Assembly: GCA_003249625.1 (NCBI GenBank)
Contig: QKII01000427.1
Span: 1 to 21,971, forward strand
Length of the DNA stretch: 21,971 bases
Direction of reading: 5' to 3'
Origin: Propionivibrio sp.
Lineage (GTDB): Bacteria > Pseudomonadota > Gammaproteobacteria > Burkholderiales > Rhodocyclaceae
Shown in pieces: positions 11,305-19,584 of this stretch. A program made the translations under genes and the position numbers. A model generated the notes under the pieces. The model did no database searches. It was not told the origin of the DNA and worked only from the letters and a program-made list of their open reading frames with translations. Numbering within the stretch: position 1 is the stretch's first letter; each line of letters starts with the position of its first letter.

Positions 11305-11457
11305 ATGACCACCCAGCCTTCCAACACGCTCGAAACCTTCTCCAACCCTGCGCTGTCCCGCGATTTCCACATCCACATGGAGATCCCCGAATCTCCCTGC
11401 CTCAGTCCAATGGCGGGGCAACGCGATTTCACCACGCAATCCAACCCGCGGGGGTAA
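11305..11457 (+). pseudogene. queF: Truncated, decayed remnant of queF
   Basis: This 50-codon frame matches the N-terminus of NADPH-dependent 7-cyano-7-deazaguanine reductase, the enzyme that makes preQ1 for queuosine. The family begins like MTTxPSxxLETFxNPxxxRDYxI followed by IPExTCLCPKTGQPDFA. Here we read [26 protein letters not shown], then [14 protein letters not shown], and the frame ends at TAA (11455-11457). The catalytic cysteine of LCP is Ser (LSP). Nearly all of the catalytic domain is missing, and the next 5 bases lead into yecA. It is therefore a remnant or a repurposed short peptide, not a working reductase. It starts about 30 bases after a perfect TATAAT, so it is probably still transcribed as the leader of yecA. 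Family recall is from memory; an alignment would settle it. Confidence 0.7.
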
Positions 11458-11462
11458 GCACC

Positions 11463-12185
<723 letters not shown>

Positions 12186-12202
12186 TTTTTCTTTCCTCTG
12201 AA

Positions 12203-12224
12203 CCGCCAGCCCACAGGCTGGCGG
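12203..12224. terminator. Hairpin between convergent yecA and yccF
   Basis: CCGCCAGCC (12203-12211) pairs perfectly with GGCTGGCGG (12216-12224) around a CACA loop, 18 bases after the yecA stop and 16 bases after the yccF stop position on the other strand. Neither side is followed by a clear T-run, so it may be a bidirectional weak terminator or simply a transcript 3'-end stabiliser. Confidence 0.5.
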
Positions 12225-12239
12225 CTTCACCCCACCTTG

Positions 12240-12698
12240 CTACCCCCTCCTGATACGGGATAGTTCTGCGTCCGCCCGGCGGCCACGGGCCGCCGACGCA
12301 ATTTCCTTGTCCACGATGGTCTTTCCGATCGGCGCGAGCGCGATGCCAGCCAGCTTCAGATGCTGAATGGCGAAGGGAATGCCGATGATGGTGACGAAGC
12401 AGGCGATCGCAGACATCACGTGCCCGAGTGCCAGCCACCAGCCAGCCAGGATGAACCAGATGATGTTGCCAAGGGTGCCGAACCCTCCAGTTCCGATATC
12501 CCCCTGTCCGGAAAGGTCCTCCCGGTCGATGGCTTCCTTGCCGAACGGAAAGAAGGTGAAAGTACCGATCACGAAGCAGGCGCGCCCCCACGGAATGCCA
12601 ACAATCGAGACAAACGCCAGCACTCCGGCCAGCCACCACCCCAGGCCCATGAATACGCCGCCGAGAATGAACCAGAGAAAGTTGCCGATCGCGCTCAT
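12240..12698 (-). CDS. yccF: YccF domain inner-membrane protein
   Basis: A 152-residue membrane protein of unknown function. Two copies of the YccF domain are visible. The first covers about 6-50 (NFLWFILGGVFMGLGWWLAG, then VSIVGIPWGRACF). The second covers about 77-127 (GNIIWFILAGWWLALGH, then VTIIGIPFAIQHLKLAG and LAPIGKTIV). Each has the IxGIPxxxxxF/L signature and two hydrophobic segments, suggesting about four membrane spans. AGGAG lies 7 bases before the ATG. It is read in the same direction as cusS, 77 bases downstream of it, so copper-responsive read-through is possible. A frame-shifted longer minus-strand frame over the same region was rejected because it lacks these motifs. Confidence 0.92.
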   Translation of the reverse strand: MSAIGNFLWFILGGVFMGLGWWLAGVLAFVSIVGIPWGRACFVIGTFTFFPFGKEAIDREDLSGQGDIGTGGFGTLGNIIWFILAGWWLALGHVMSAIACFVTIIGIPFAIQHLKLAGIALAPIGKTIVDKEIASAARGRRADAELSRIRRG

Positions 12699-12714
12699 GG
12701 AATGCTCCTGAATT

Positions 12715-12758
12715 CAAATGGTGATGTCGCAAACCGCGCAACGATACCAAACCATTTG
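12715..12758. repeat. Inverted repeat between cusS and yccF
   Basis: CAAATGGT (12715-12722) and ACCATTTG (12751-12758) are perfect inverted copies separated by 28 bases, in the 77-base gap upstream of yccF. It might be an operator pair, a long-loop hairpin or chance. Confidence 0.3.
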
Positions 12759-12775
12759 ACACATCGCTCTGAAAA

Positions 12776-14167
12776 TCAAAGCTCGAACGTCATCCTGAAC
12801 GTAGTCCTCCCGTCCACCGAGAAGGCGGCGACGCGTCCGCCGTGTGCCTCTACAATCGACTTGACGATAGCCAAGCCAAGCCCGGAGTGCGATCCCTCGC
12901 CAGCGCGCGACGGATCGGCCCGGTAAAAACGATCGAACAACCGAGGCAGATGTTCGGGAGAAATGGTCTCGCCGATATTGACTACCTCAACCTCGACGTT
13001 CGGCCCATTGCGATGAATGATTACCGTGACACGACCACCGACACTAGTATGGCGGATGGCATTGGACAGCAGGTTGCTGATGGCTCTCCGAATCATCAGC
13101 CGGTCCCCCTGGATCGTTCCCGCGCCTTCGCTCGTCAGTTCGACATCCTTTTCCTCGGCCGCCAGACGGTGAAATTCCACGAGATCGTCGACCAGCGACG
13201 CCAGTTCCAGCGTCCCCCGGTTGGGTACGATCTGTCCGTCTTCGGCCTTGGCAATGAACAACATGTCGGCCACCATGCGCGAGAGCCGCTCGAACTCTTC
13301 GACGTTTGAGGCGAGCACATCCCGATATTCGTCGGGAGAGCGCGGACGAGACAGCATGACCTGGGTTTCCGTCATCAAATTGCTGATCGGTGTGCGGAAT
13401 TCGTGCGCCAGATCGGAGGAAAAATCCGAAAGCCGGCGGAAGGACTCCTCTAGCCGCGCCAGCATCGCATTCAGCGTATCCGCCAGATCGACAAGCTCCG
13501 CCGGTACGGAATCGAGCTCCAGCCGGGCGTGCAGGCGCTGCGCCGTGATTTTTTCCGCCTCGCGCTTGATCGCCTGTAACGGCGCGAGGCCACGACGCAC
13601 AGCGAGCCACCCGAGGAGGCCGCTCAATAAGGCAGCGAAGGCGACAAAAACCCATAAAGTAAAACGGAATCCAGCCAGATACTTTTGGTGGTGGGTGATA
13701 TCGGTCGCCACACCGACTACCACGGGAGGAAGCCCGGCAATACCGGTCTGCACGCTCGCCGAGATGCCGCGCATCGGGATCCCCAGCACGGTGTGCCATA
13801 CCCGTGGATGCGCAACATCGGTTGAGGCGTTCTCGGATAGCAGTGCGCCGGGAAATTGCGCACCGCTGGTGGCGAACAGCAACTCTCCGTCCTGCAGAGC
13901 AACGACAACGGCAAGCCCGTGGTGTCCGACCAGCGCGTCATCGAGTTGTTGTGGAACGGCGACCAGATCGTCACGCGACCGCGCCCTTTCAAGGATACTC
14001 TTCGTCAGATCGAGTTTGCCGGTGAGCACCTCCATATCCTGTTCAACAAAATGCCGCTCGACCGTGGTGCCGATCAGGTAACCGAGCGCGAGCAGTACCA
14101 GCGTCGACACCGTGGCGAAAAGCGCCGTCAGGCGCAGCGTGATCGACACACGGCCGGCGGATTTCAC
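12776..14167 (-). CDS. cusS: Heavy-metal (copper) sensor histidine kinase
   Basis: Inner-membrane sensor that detects periplasmic metal and phosphorylates CusR. The 463 residues show TM1 (about 10-33), a periplasmic sensor domain (about 34-167) and TM2 (about 168-190). A HAMP segment follows to about 242, then the phospho-acceptor box [16 protein letters not shown] with His255. The ATPase domain has an N-box ([12 protein letters not shown]), a G1-like [22 protein letters not shown], and a G2 box [16 protein letters not shown]. This order and the [13 protein letters not shown] sequence match the CusS/CopS/SilS group. It starts at GTG, overlapping the cusR stop by 4 bases (GTGA), so the pair is translationally coupled. 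Copper is inferred from the neighbouring genes; silver may also be sensed. Confidence 0.93.
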   Translation of the reverse strand: MKSAGRVSITLRLTALFATVSTLVLLALGYLIGTTVERHFVEQDMEVLTGKLDLTKSILERARSRDDLVAVPQQLDDALVGHHGLAVVVALQDGELLFATSGAQFPGALLSENASTDVAHPRVWHTVLGIPMRGISASVQTGIAGLPPVVVGVATDITHHQKYLAGFRFTLWVFVAFAALLSGLLGWLAVRRGLAPLQAIKREAEKITAQRLHARLELDSVPAELVDLADTLNAMLARLEESFRRLSDFSSDLAHEFRTPISNLMTETQVMLSRPRSPDEYRDVLASNVEEFERLSRMVADMLFIAKAEDGQIVPNRGTLELASLVDDLVEFHRLAAEEKDVELTSEGAGTIQGDRLMIRRAISNLLSNAIRHTSVGGRVTVIIHRNGPNVEVEVVNIGETISPEHLPRLFDRFYRADPSRAGEGSHSGLGLAIVKSIVEAHGGRVAAFSVDGRTTFRMTFEL

Positions 14168-14850
14168 TCGCAGCCCTCCGGCACGTCGAGGACATACCCC
14201 ATGCCGCGCACGGTACGAACCAGTTTTAGCTCGAAATCGTCGTCGATCTTGGCCCGCAGGCGACGCACAGCGACTTCGACCACATTGGTATCGCTGTCAA
14301 AATTCATGTCCCACACCTGCGAGGCGATCAGCGAACGCGGGAGTACCTCACCCTGGCGCCGCAGCAGCAGTTCGAGCAACGCGAATTCTTTGGCCGTCAG
14401 GTCGATGCGTCGTCCGCCTCGGGTTGCCCGCCTCCGGAGCACGTCCAGATCCAGATCGGCGGCGCGCAGAACATCGCCCTCCTTGCCCTTGCTCCCTCGG
14501 CGCAACAATGTCCGTACCCGCGCCAACAGTTCGGAAAAGGCGAACGGCTTGACCAGGTAATCATCAGCGCCTAGTTCCAATCCCTTGACGCGATCCTCGA
14601 CTTGATCGCGCGCCGTCAGGAACAGAACCGGCATATCGCTTCCCGCCCGCCGGATACCTTGGAGAATATGCCAGCCGTCGATGCCGGGAAGCATTACATC
14701 AAGAATTGCCAGGTCGTAGCTTTCGCTGGTCGCCAGATGCAACCCGTCGAAGCCGTTGGACGCCAGATCGACCACGAAGCCGGCTTCGGCCAGCCCTTGC
14801 TTTAAATAGGTGCCGGTTTTCGCTTCGTCTTCGACCACCAGAATCTTCAT
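14164..14850 (-). CDS. cusR: Copper response regulator (OmpR/PhoB type)
   Basis: DNA-binding partner of CusS. The 228-residue protein has a receiver domain (1-115) with acidic pocket VVEDE (5-9), phospho-acceptor Asp51 in [14 protein letters not shown] and the conserved Lys in [19 protein letters not shown] winged-helix output domain follows (about 125-222), with [35 protein letters not shown] and [12 protein letters not shown]. It resembles CusR/CopR. AAAGGA precedes the ATG by about 6 bases. Transcribed divergently from the TolC-like gene, with the palindrome ATTACAGAAATGTAAT between them, it probably regulates itself, the oxidase operon and the two units to the right. Confidence 0.94.
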   Translation of the reverse strand: MKILVVEDEAKTGTYLKQGLAEAGFVVDLASNGFDGLHLATSESYDLAILDVMLPGIDGWHILQGIRRAGSDMPVLFLTARDQVEDRVKGLELGADDYLVKPFAFSELLARVRTLLRRGSKGKEGDVLRAADLDLDVLRRRATRGGRRIDLTAKEFALLELLLRRQGEVLPRSLIASQVWDMNFDSDTNVVEVAVRRLRAKIDDDFELKLVRTVRGMGYVLDVPEGCE

Positions 14851-14913
14851 CGTTTTCCTTTATGTCGCCTCGGGTCCGGAATTCTCCGACGTTTTCGCAC
14901 CCCGGCGCAAAAG

Positions 14914-14929
14914 ATTACAGAAATGTAAT
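14914..14929. promoter_or_regulatory. Copper box 1, probable CusR site (divergent)
   Basis: The palindrome ATTACAGAAATGTAAT lies 64 bases before cusR and 101 bases before the TolC-like gene. It is identical to the box before copG. Symmetric spacing fits an OmpR-type dimer and divergent control. It resembles the copper boxes described for CopR/CusR-type regulators in other proteobacteria. No strong -10 sits at the 49-base offset found for the other two boxes; TACACC at 14961 is the nearest candidate. Confidence 0.75.
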
Positions 14930-15030
14930 GCACACGTCAGCGCTCTGTCAGATCGCGCAGTACACCATTGCTGCAATGGGATGCGAATGGCCTGGATCGA
15001 TTCGCACGCGACTTGTCGAGAGGAGAGACC

Positions 15031-16127
15031 GTGATCCGAGAATTTGCTTGCCGCTCGGTCAGACGATTGTTGCTGGCGGGACTGCTTGCCGGCGCTTCGC
15101 CCCCCCTGTTGGCTCAGTCGGTTTCGGCTAACGACGTCAGCGACTGGCGGGGGGCGAATGACATCGTAGGCCGATACGGACGAGGGCACGCCGACGTACT
15201 CAAGTGGGAAGAATCAAATCTCGCCGTTGAGCCCATTGCAAAAGCGCCCGTCGGACGTATCGTGCTGAGCACTCCGGACGCGGCCGTACGCGAAGCCTGG
15301 AATGCGCACATTGAGCTAGCCAACGCGTTAGCCACACTGGGATCACAGGCAGCCGAACATGTCGCTGCTGGCCGCTTGAACGATATCGATCCGGATGTCC
15401 GTCGTCGTGTCCACGATATTGACGAAATTCTGGATGTAGCGACTGACGCACGAAAGGCCTGGATCAGTGCAGTTGCGGCCCGGCAAGCTCTGAAAAACCG
15501 GAAGGATGCCCTGCGTGCTGCCGGGGCTGCCAGCGAACTCGGCGCACGCATGGCCCTGCTCGGCAACTGGAGTCGTTTACAGGAGGCACGAGTCAGGATT
15601 GGGACGGAAACAGCACAAATTGAGACAGCGAACACGGGATACGCACGCGCCACGGCTCAAGCGGATCTGCTTCGGAGCGTACGACTGATCGCAGACTATT
15701 CCGACGTCGACATTCCCGAAGAGCTTCCCGCCTTGCCGGTTTCGGCCTGGTCGGAAAAGGCCGTGCAACAGCGAATAGAAGCATTGGAAAAAGTGCTTCC
15801 GTGCGTATGCGATCCGACGCGGCGCTGGCGTGGCACGCCTACCGCGCCGGCCACGAAATTGCCCAGCGGCAACAGACGATCCTGAAACTGCAGGAGTTCG
15901 TGGCCGACGAAACCCTGCTGCACTACAACGGGATGCTCAAGAGCGTGTGGGATGTCCTCGAGGAGGCACGCCGCCGAGCCGAAGCTGCGATCGCCGCCAC
16001 CGAAGCATTACGTACTTTCTGGATCGCGGAGGCTGACCTGCAGCACGTGCTACTTGGAGGCGAACCGGAAGGATTCGTTTCGCTGGGCCAAGGCGTGAGC
16101 GGCGGAAACGCCTCCGCGGCACATTGA
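15031..16127 (+). pseudogene. TolC-like outer-membrane protein gene, frameshifted
   Basis: First gene of the oxidase operon. GTG at 15031 follows GAGAGGAGA and opens a signal peptide (RRLLLAGLLAGASPPLLAQ). The first frame runs to TGA at 15883-15885. From about 15790 the protein continues in another frame (MRMRSDAALAWHAYRAGHEI, later ILKLQEFVADETLLHYNGML) to TGA at 16125-16127. Together they give about 365 residues, nearly all helix with Ala/Glu/Arg heptad-like stretches, and the second part resembles the last long helix of TolC-type efflux proteins found beside copper oxidases in betaproteobacteria. The switch is by -1 (one base missing) near GGAAAAAG, an A5 run at 15788-15792, so a lost A is the simplest cause. 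A sequencing error, real inactivation, or two separate chains (GTG at 15801) are all possible. Family assignment is moderate. Confidence 0.65.
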
Positions 16128-16142
16128 AAGGGACGAACAATC

Positions 16143-17522
16143 ATGAACCCACGTCGTCGATTCCTGGCCGGGCTTGGTACGGGCATGGCCGCCCTCGCCG
16201 TTTCCCGCCCAGCTCTCGCCGGTTTACCCGATCCGGTAATGCGCGATAGCGCCGAAACCGCCTCGCCTCTTTTTCCGTCATCGGGGCAGGCCTATACGCC
16301 CGTGGTCACGCTCAACGGGTGGACACTTCCCTGGCGCATGAACAATGGCGTAAAGGAGTTTCACCTCGTGGCAGAACCTGTCGTTCGCGAAGTCGCACCG
16401 GGTTTCAAGGTCAACATGTGGGGTTACAACGGACAGAGCCCCGGTCCAACGATCGAGGTTGTGGAAGGTGATCGCGTGCGCATCTTCGTCACCAACCGCC
16501 TGCCCGAGCACACGAGCGTCCACTGGCACGGCCAGCGGCTGCCCAACGGCATGGATGGCGTCGGCGGCCTGACCCAGCCGCAGATCCCGGCAGGCAAGAC
16601 CTTTGTTTACGAGTTCCAGGCACGTCGCCCCGGCACCTTCATGTACCACCCGCACGCCGACGAGATGGTGCAGATGGCGATGGGCATGATGGGCTTCTGG
16701 GTAACGCACCCGAAGACCACGCACCCGCACATCAGCCAGGTCGATCGCGATTTCTGCTTCCTGCTCAACGCGTTCGACGTCGAACCGGGCAGCAGGACAC
16801 CAAAGATCAACACCATGACCGATTTCAACATCTGGTGTTGGAACAGCCGCATCTTCCCGGCCATCGACAGCCTGAACGTTCGCCTGAACGATCGCGTACG
16901 TATCCGGATCGGCAACCTGACGATGACCAACCACCCGATTCACCTGCATGGCCACGAATTCGTGGTCAGCGGTACGGACGGCGGTCCGACACCACCCGCA
17001 TCGCGCTGGCCCGAGGTTACAACCGATATCGCCGTCGGCCAGATGCGGCAGATCGAATTGATCGCCGACGAGGAAGGTGACTGGGCGATGCACTGTCACA
17101 AGAGCCATCACACCATGAACGCGATGGGCCATGACGTCCCGACGATGATCGGTATCGACCACCGCGGCCTGCTGGGCAAGATCCAGAAGGTCGTTCCGGA
17201 CTACATGCTGATGGGTGAGCGCGGCATGGCCGACATGGGCGCGATGGAAATGCCGCTGCCCGACAACACGGCTCCGATGATGACCGGCAATGGCCAGTAT
17301 GGACCGCTGGAGATGGGCGGCATGTTCACCGTGTTCAAGGTACGCCGGGAGCAGAAGCCTGGCGACTACAGTGACCCCGGGCCGTTCGCACACCCTCCCG
17401 GCACCGTTGCCAGTGAATGGCGTGAGAACCCGCCGCCGGAAGTGCGTCCGCCGGCCGAGGGTGACGTGTCGCCGCCTCGCGCGCGTGCTGTCAAACCGGC
17501 CAATCGCAGCCACTCTAAGTGA
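16143..17522 (+). CDS. Tat-exported multicopper oxidase
   Basis: Probable periplasmic cuprous oxidase that turns toxic Cu(I) into Cu(II) using O2. The 459 residues start with a twin-arginine signal (MNPRRRFLAGLGTGMAALAV, cleavage after ALA near 26). All copper ligands are visible: HWHG (127-130), HPH (169-171), HPIHLHGHEF (264-273) and HCHKSHHTMNAM (317-328), where Cys318, His323 and Met328 form the type 1 site. The order is N-terminal cupredoxin domain, short middle segment, C-terminal cupredoxin domain. Residues 355-394 contain ten Met, suggesting a Cu(I)-recruiting loop as in CueO. AAAGGG precedes the ATG. It follows the TolC-like gene by 15 bases and precedes the cupredoxin gene by 50 bases. 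The protein ends in a Pro/Arg-rich tail. Confidence 0.95.
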   Translation: MNPRRRFLAGLGTGMAALAVSRPALAGLPDPVMRDSAETASPLFPSSGQAYTPVVTLNGWTLPWRMNNGVKEFHLVAEPVVREVAPGFKVNMWGYNGQSPGPTIEVVEGDRVRIFVTNRLPEHTSVHWHGQRLPNGMDGVGGLTQPQIPAGKTFVYEFQARRPGTFMYHPHADEMVQMAMGMMGFWVTHPKTTHPHISQVDRDFCFLLNAFDVEPGSRTPKINTMTDFNIWCWNSRIFPAIDSLNVRLNDRVRIRIGNLTMTNHPIHLHGHEFVVSGTDGGPTPPASRWPEVTTDIAVGQMRQIELIADEEGDWAMHCHKSHHTMNAMGHDVPTMIGIDHRGLLGKIQKVVPDYMLMGERGMADMGAMEMPLPDNTAPMMTGNGQYGPLEMGGMFTVFKVRREQKPGDYSDPGPFAHPPGTVASEWRENPPPEVRPPAEGDVSPPRARAVKPANRSHSK

Positions 17523-17572
17523 TTTTCCGAAAACCCCACGACAACTGTTTTTCCCACACGGAGACCGTCCCG

Positions 17573-18082
17573 ATGCATCTATCAAAATCACTGGTCCTTG
17601 CCGGCCTGCTCGCTTCCTCATCGCTGGCCATCGCGCATGGTGACGCGGAGCATCCCGCCAGTCGACCAGCAAAATTGGAGCAAAAGCCCTGGGGCATTGC
17701 CGGTAACGCAAAAGCCGCCGGGCGCACCATTGAGATCATGATGACCGACGATATGCGTTTTACACCGAGCCGCATTGAAGTCAGGCAGGGTGAAACCGTC
17801 CGGTTCATTCACAAGAACAACGGCGTGGCAATGCACGAGTTCGTCCTCGGAACCAAATCGGAACTCGACGAACACGCCGCCCTGATGAAGAAGTTTCCCG
17901 GCATGGAACACGACGAGCCGTATATGGCCCACGTAGCTCCCGGCAAGCGCGGGGAAATGGTGTGGACCTTCAACCGGAGCGGCGAATTCGACTTCGCCTG
18001 TCTGCTGCCAGGGCATTACGAAGCGGGGATGGTGGGCAAGATCCGTGTTCTGGCGGCGAAGAGCAAGAACAAGGGCAAATGA
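17573..18082 (+). CDS. Periplasmic cupredoxin (plastocyanin-like)
   Basis: Small exported blue-copper-type protein. The ATG at 17573 follows GGAG and opens a signal peptide (MHLSKSLVLAGLLASSSLAI, cleavage after AHA or IAH near 21-22). An earlier ATG-less extension has no signal sequence. In the 169-residue product His88 (AMHEF) and the C-terminal loop CLLPGHYEAGM give His88, Cys143, His148 and Met153, a complete type 1 copper site with standard 5- and 10-residue spacings. A Met/His segment (KKFPGMEHDEPYMAH, 106-120) may add a second metal-binding face. Lying directly after the oxidase, it may pass electrons or copper to it, or store copper; that is inference. The C-terminal tail is Lys-rich. 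Confidence 0.92.
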   Translation: MHLSKSLVLAGLLASSSLAIAHGDAEHPASRPAKLEQKPWGIAGNAKAAGRTIEIMMTDDMRFTPSRIEVRQGETVRFIHKNNGVAMHEFVLGTKSELDEHAALMKKFPGMEHDEPYMAHVAPGKRGEMVWTFNRSGEFDFACLLPGHYEAGMVGKIRVLAAKSKNKGK

Positions 18083-18101
18083 CACATCCAAGGAGACGAT
18101 G

Positions 18102-18437
18102 ATGAGGAAAACCATTGCAATTGCAGCCCTGCTCGGCGCAACGACGCTACTGTCGCAGGTCAGTCTCGCACAGAGCACCATGAATCACGGCACGATGCCG
18201 ATGACCGAGGCGCATGTTCTGAGCGATGGTGAAGTTCGCAAGATCGACAAGGAAGCGGGCAAGATCACCATCAAGCACGGGCCGATCAAAAATCTGGACA
18301 TGCCGCCGATGAGCATGGTTTTTACGGCCAAGGACAAAACATTGCTCGACAAGGTGAGCGCCGGTGACAAGATTCGCTTCATGGCCGTGGACGAAGGCGG
18401 CAAGCTGGTCGTGACGGACATTCAACTGGCCAAGTAA
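18102..18437 (+). CDS. cusF: CusF-family periplasmic copper-binding protein (first copy)
   Basis: Periplasmic Cu(I)/Ag(I) chaperone of the CusF family. From the second of two tandem ATGs (18099 and 18102; AAGGAG sits 6 bases before the second) the product has 111 residues with a signal peptide ending SLAQ at about 24. The OB-fold core reads GEVRKIDKEAGKITIKHGPI, with His59, Met70 and Met72 matching E. coli CusF His36, Met47 and Met49. The residue matching Trp44, which caps the metal in E. coli, is Met67. Met28, Met32 and Met34 in the flexible N-terminus could add metal ligands. It starts 19 bases after the cupredoxin gene, and a strong terminator follows, so it closes the oxidase operon. Confidence 0.93.
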   Translation: MRKTIAIAALLGATTLLSQVSLAQSTMNHGTMPMTEAHVLSDGEVRKIDKEAGKITIKHGPIKNLDMPPMSMVFTAKDKTLLDKVSAGDKIRFMAVDEGGKLVVTDIQLAK

Positions 18438-18497
18438 CGAAGTACTTCTTACAGCACTCTCCGACAACCGTTACCGATCGCGTCCACCGCACTCCAC

Positions 18498-18539
18498 GCC
18501 ACGGGCGTTCCAGCTATGCCGGAACGCCCGTGGCATTTT
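18498..18539 (+). terminator. Intrinsic terminator of the oxidase operon
   Basis: GCCACGGGCGTTCC and GGAACGCCCGTGGC form a perfect 14-base-pair stem around a 9-base loop, followed by ATTTTC. It lies about 60 bases after the first cusF gene and before the copK promoter, separating the two units. Confidence 0.8.
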
Positions 18540-18557
18540 CCCAACCGGCACTGCAAC

Positions 18558-18612
18558 CTGACTGAAACGTAATTTCTCCGTCACCGTCCTGTCGGGATCG
18601 GGTTCTTAAGAT
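18558..18612 (+). promoter_or_regulatory. Copper box 2 and promoter of copK
   Basis: CTGACTGAAACGTAAT (18558-18573) matches the copper palindrome at 12 of 16 positions, with the right half nearly intact. Downstream come GTCGGG (18591-18596), GGTTCTT (18601-18607) and a -10 candidate TAAGAT (18607-18612). The box start to -10 start is 49 bases, the same as for the copG promoter. The degenerate left half suggests a weaker site. Confidence 0.7.
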
Positions 18613-18672
18613 GGCATCACCGTCTGACGACTCTCCGTCTGGCGCGAACAACTGACCTTTCAAGGAGAAACG

Positions 18673-18975
18673 ATGAAAACGAGCTTTACCAAATCTGCCC
18701 TGATCGCCACCCTCAGCCTCGTCGGTATTGTGGCCACGAATGCACATGCTTTCACCGACTTCACCTCTGGTGCCGCGCCAACGCAGATTATTGAACTGAA
18801 AGATGGTTCGTCAGTGTACGTCTTCGAGGACGGCAAGATGGCCATGGAATCGAAGTTCGGTCGGGTAACACGCATGAACCCGGGAAAAACGATGGAAGCC
18901 AAGGATGGCCGGAAGATCGTCATGCACGGTGACGAGGTCGGCAGGCTCGGCTCACTGAAACACATTTCCGGATAA
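18673..18975 (+). CDS. copK: CopK-family periplasmic copper-binding protein
   Basis: Small exported copper-binding protein of the kind studied in Cupriavidus metallidurans. The 100-residue precursor has a signal peptide cleaved after AHA (26), leaving about 74 residues. The core (IELKDGSSVYVFEDGKMAME, then SKFGRVTRMNPGKTME and DGRKIVMHGDEVGRL) follows the CopK pattern I recall (DLQDGSKVHVFKDGKMGMEN, KFGK, MxxGKxMETRDG, KIIMKGNE). The Met residues of the mature part provide Cu(I) ligands; His and acidic residues can bind Cu(II). AAGGAG precedes the ATG. It is its own transcription unit, with copper box 2 upstream and an intrinsic terminator downstream, so it may be made in large amounts as a scavenger or stress marker. 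Confidence 0.93.
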   Translation: MKTSFTKSALIATLSLVGIVATNAHAFTDFTSGAAPTQIIELKDGSSVYVFEDGKMAMESKFGRVTRMNPGKTMEAKDGRKIVMHGDEVGRLGSLKHISG

Positions 18976-18985
18976 CTCCCTCCTG

Positions 18986-19009
18986 ACGGCCCTCCAGAGG
19001 GCCGTTTTG
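18986..19009 (+). terminator. Intrinsic terminator of copK
   Basis: ACGGCCCT and AGGGCCGT form an 8-base-pair GC-rich stem with a CCAG loop, followed by a TTTT run (last stem base included) and GC. It starts about 10 bases after the copK stop. Confidence 0.85.
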
Positions 19010-19041
19010 CTATCCCGGCCACGCAACGGCAGCCGGGAATC

Positions 19042-19096
19042 ATTACAGAAATGTAATTCTCAGGTCAGTTTCCCGTCGGGTTTGGTTCTTCATACT
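19042..19096 (+). promoter_or_regulatory. Copper box 3 and promoter of the copG-cusFCB unit
   Basis: ATTACAGAAATGTAAT (19042-19057) is identical to the box between cusR and the TolC-like gene. GTCGGG (19075-19080), GGTTCTT (19084-19090) and a -10 candidate CATACT (19091-19096) follow. The predicted transcript starts just before the GAAGGAGG ribosome site of copG. There is no good -35 hexamer, which fits an activator-dependent promoter. Confidence 0.8.
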
Positions 19097-19125
19097 GCCC
19101 GCACCCAATTGAAGGAGGCTCTCAA

Positions 19126-19566
19126 ATGACACCGAAGTTACCCATCCTGCTCACCCTACTGGCTCTCGGTTCCGGCGGTGCGCTGGCACAACAAGCGCAG
19201 CAAACAATTGATATTTACAAGAGTCCCTACTGCGGCTGCTGTGGCAAATGGGTCGATCACGTCACCAAGGCCGGTTTCACGGTCAAGACTCATGAGGTCG
19301 ATGACGTTCCGGGCACCCGCAAGAAACTGGGCATGCCCGAGAAGCTCGGATCGTGCCACACGGCAAAAATTGGCAACTACCTCCTTGAGGGGCATGTGCC
19401 GGCAGAAGACATCAAGCGAATGCTCAAGGAAAAACCGAAGGCGCTCGGGCTCGCCGTCCCCGGCATGCCGCCCGGTTCCCCGGGCATGGACGTCCCGAAC
19501 TCCCCCGCCTATGAAACGTTGCTTGTCCAGAACGACGGCAGCACCCGAGTCTTCGCCAAACACTGA
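19126..19566 (+). CDS. copG: DUF411 family copper protein CopG
   Basis: Periplasmic protein of the DUF411/CopG family, which has a thioredoxin-like fold with a cysteine-bound copper cluster and is proposed to act in copper redox handling. The 146-residue precursor has a signal peptide ending ALA/Q near 21. The mature N-terminus carries the CXCC motif in YKSPYCGCCGKW (Cys36, Cys38, Cys39), and Cys77 lies in GSCHTAKIGNY, the fourth family cysteine. EGHVPAEDIKRMLKEKPKAL and GLAVPGMPPGSPGMD match the conserved C-terminal half. GAAGGAGG precedes the ATG. It is first in a unit with cusF, cusC and cusB, controlled by copper box 3. Confidence 0.94.
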   Translation: MTPKLPILLTLLALGSGGALAQQAQQTIDIYKSPYCGCCGKWVDHVTKAGFTVKTHEVDDVPGTRKKLGMPEKLGSCHTAKIGNYLLEGHVPAEDIKRMLKEKPKALGLAVPGMPPGSPGMDVPNSPAYETLLVQNDGSTRVFAKH

Positions 19567-19584
19567 ACTTTCCGAGAACAGCGC

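Noticed and set aside
15781..15810. Programmed -1 ribosomal frameshift in the TolC-like gene
   Set aside because: The sequence G GAA AAA G allows slippage only at the second codon; the first would re-pair poorly, and there is no obvious downstream stimulatory hairpin. A lost base is simpler.
16278..17711. 477-residue minus-strand frame opposite the multicopper oxidase
   Set aside because: The plus strand contains all the multicopper oxidase ligands and a Tat signal; the opposite frame is His/Val/Arg-rich shadow.
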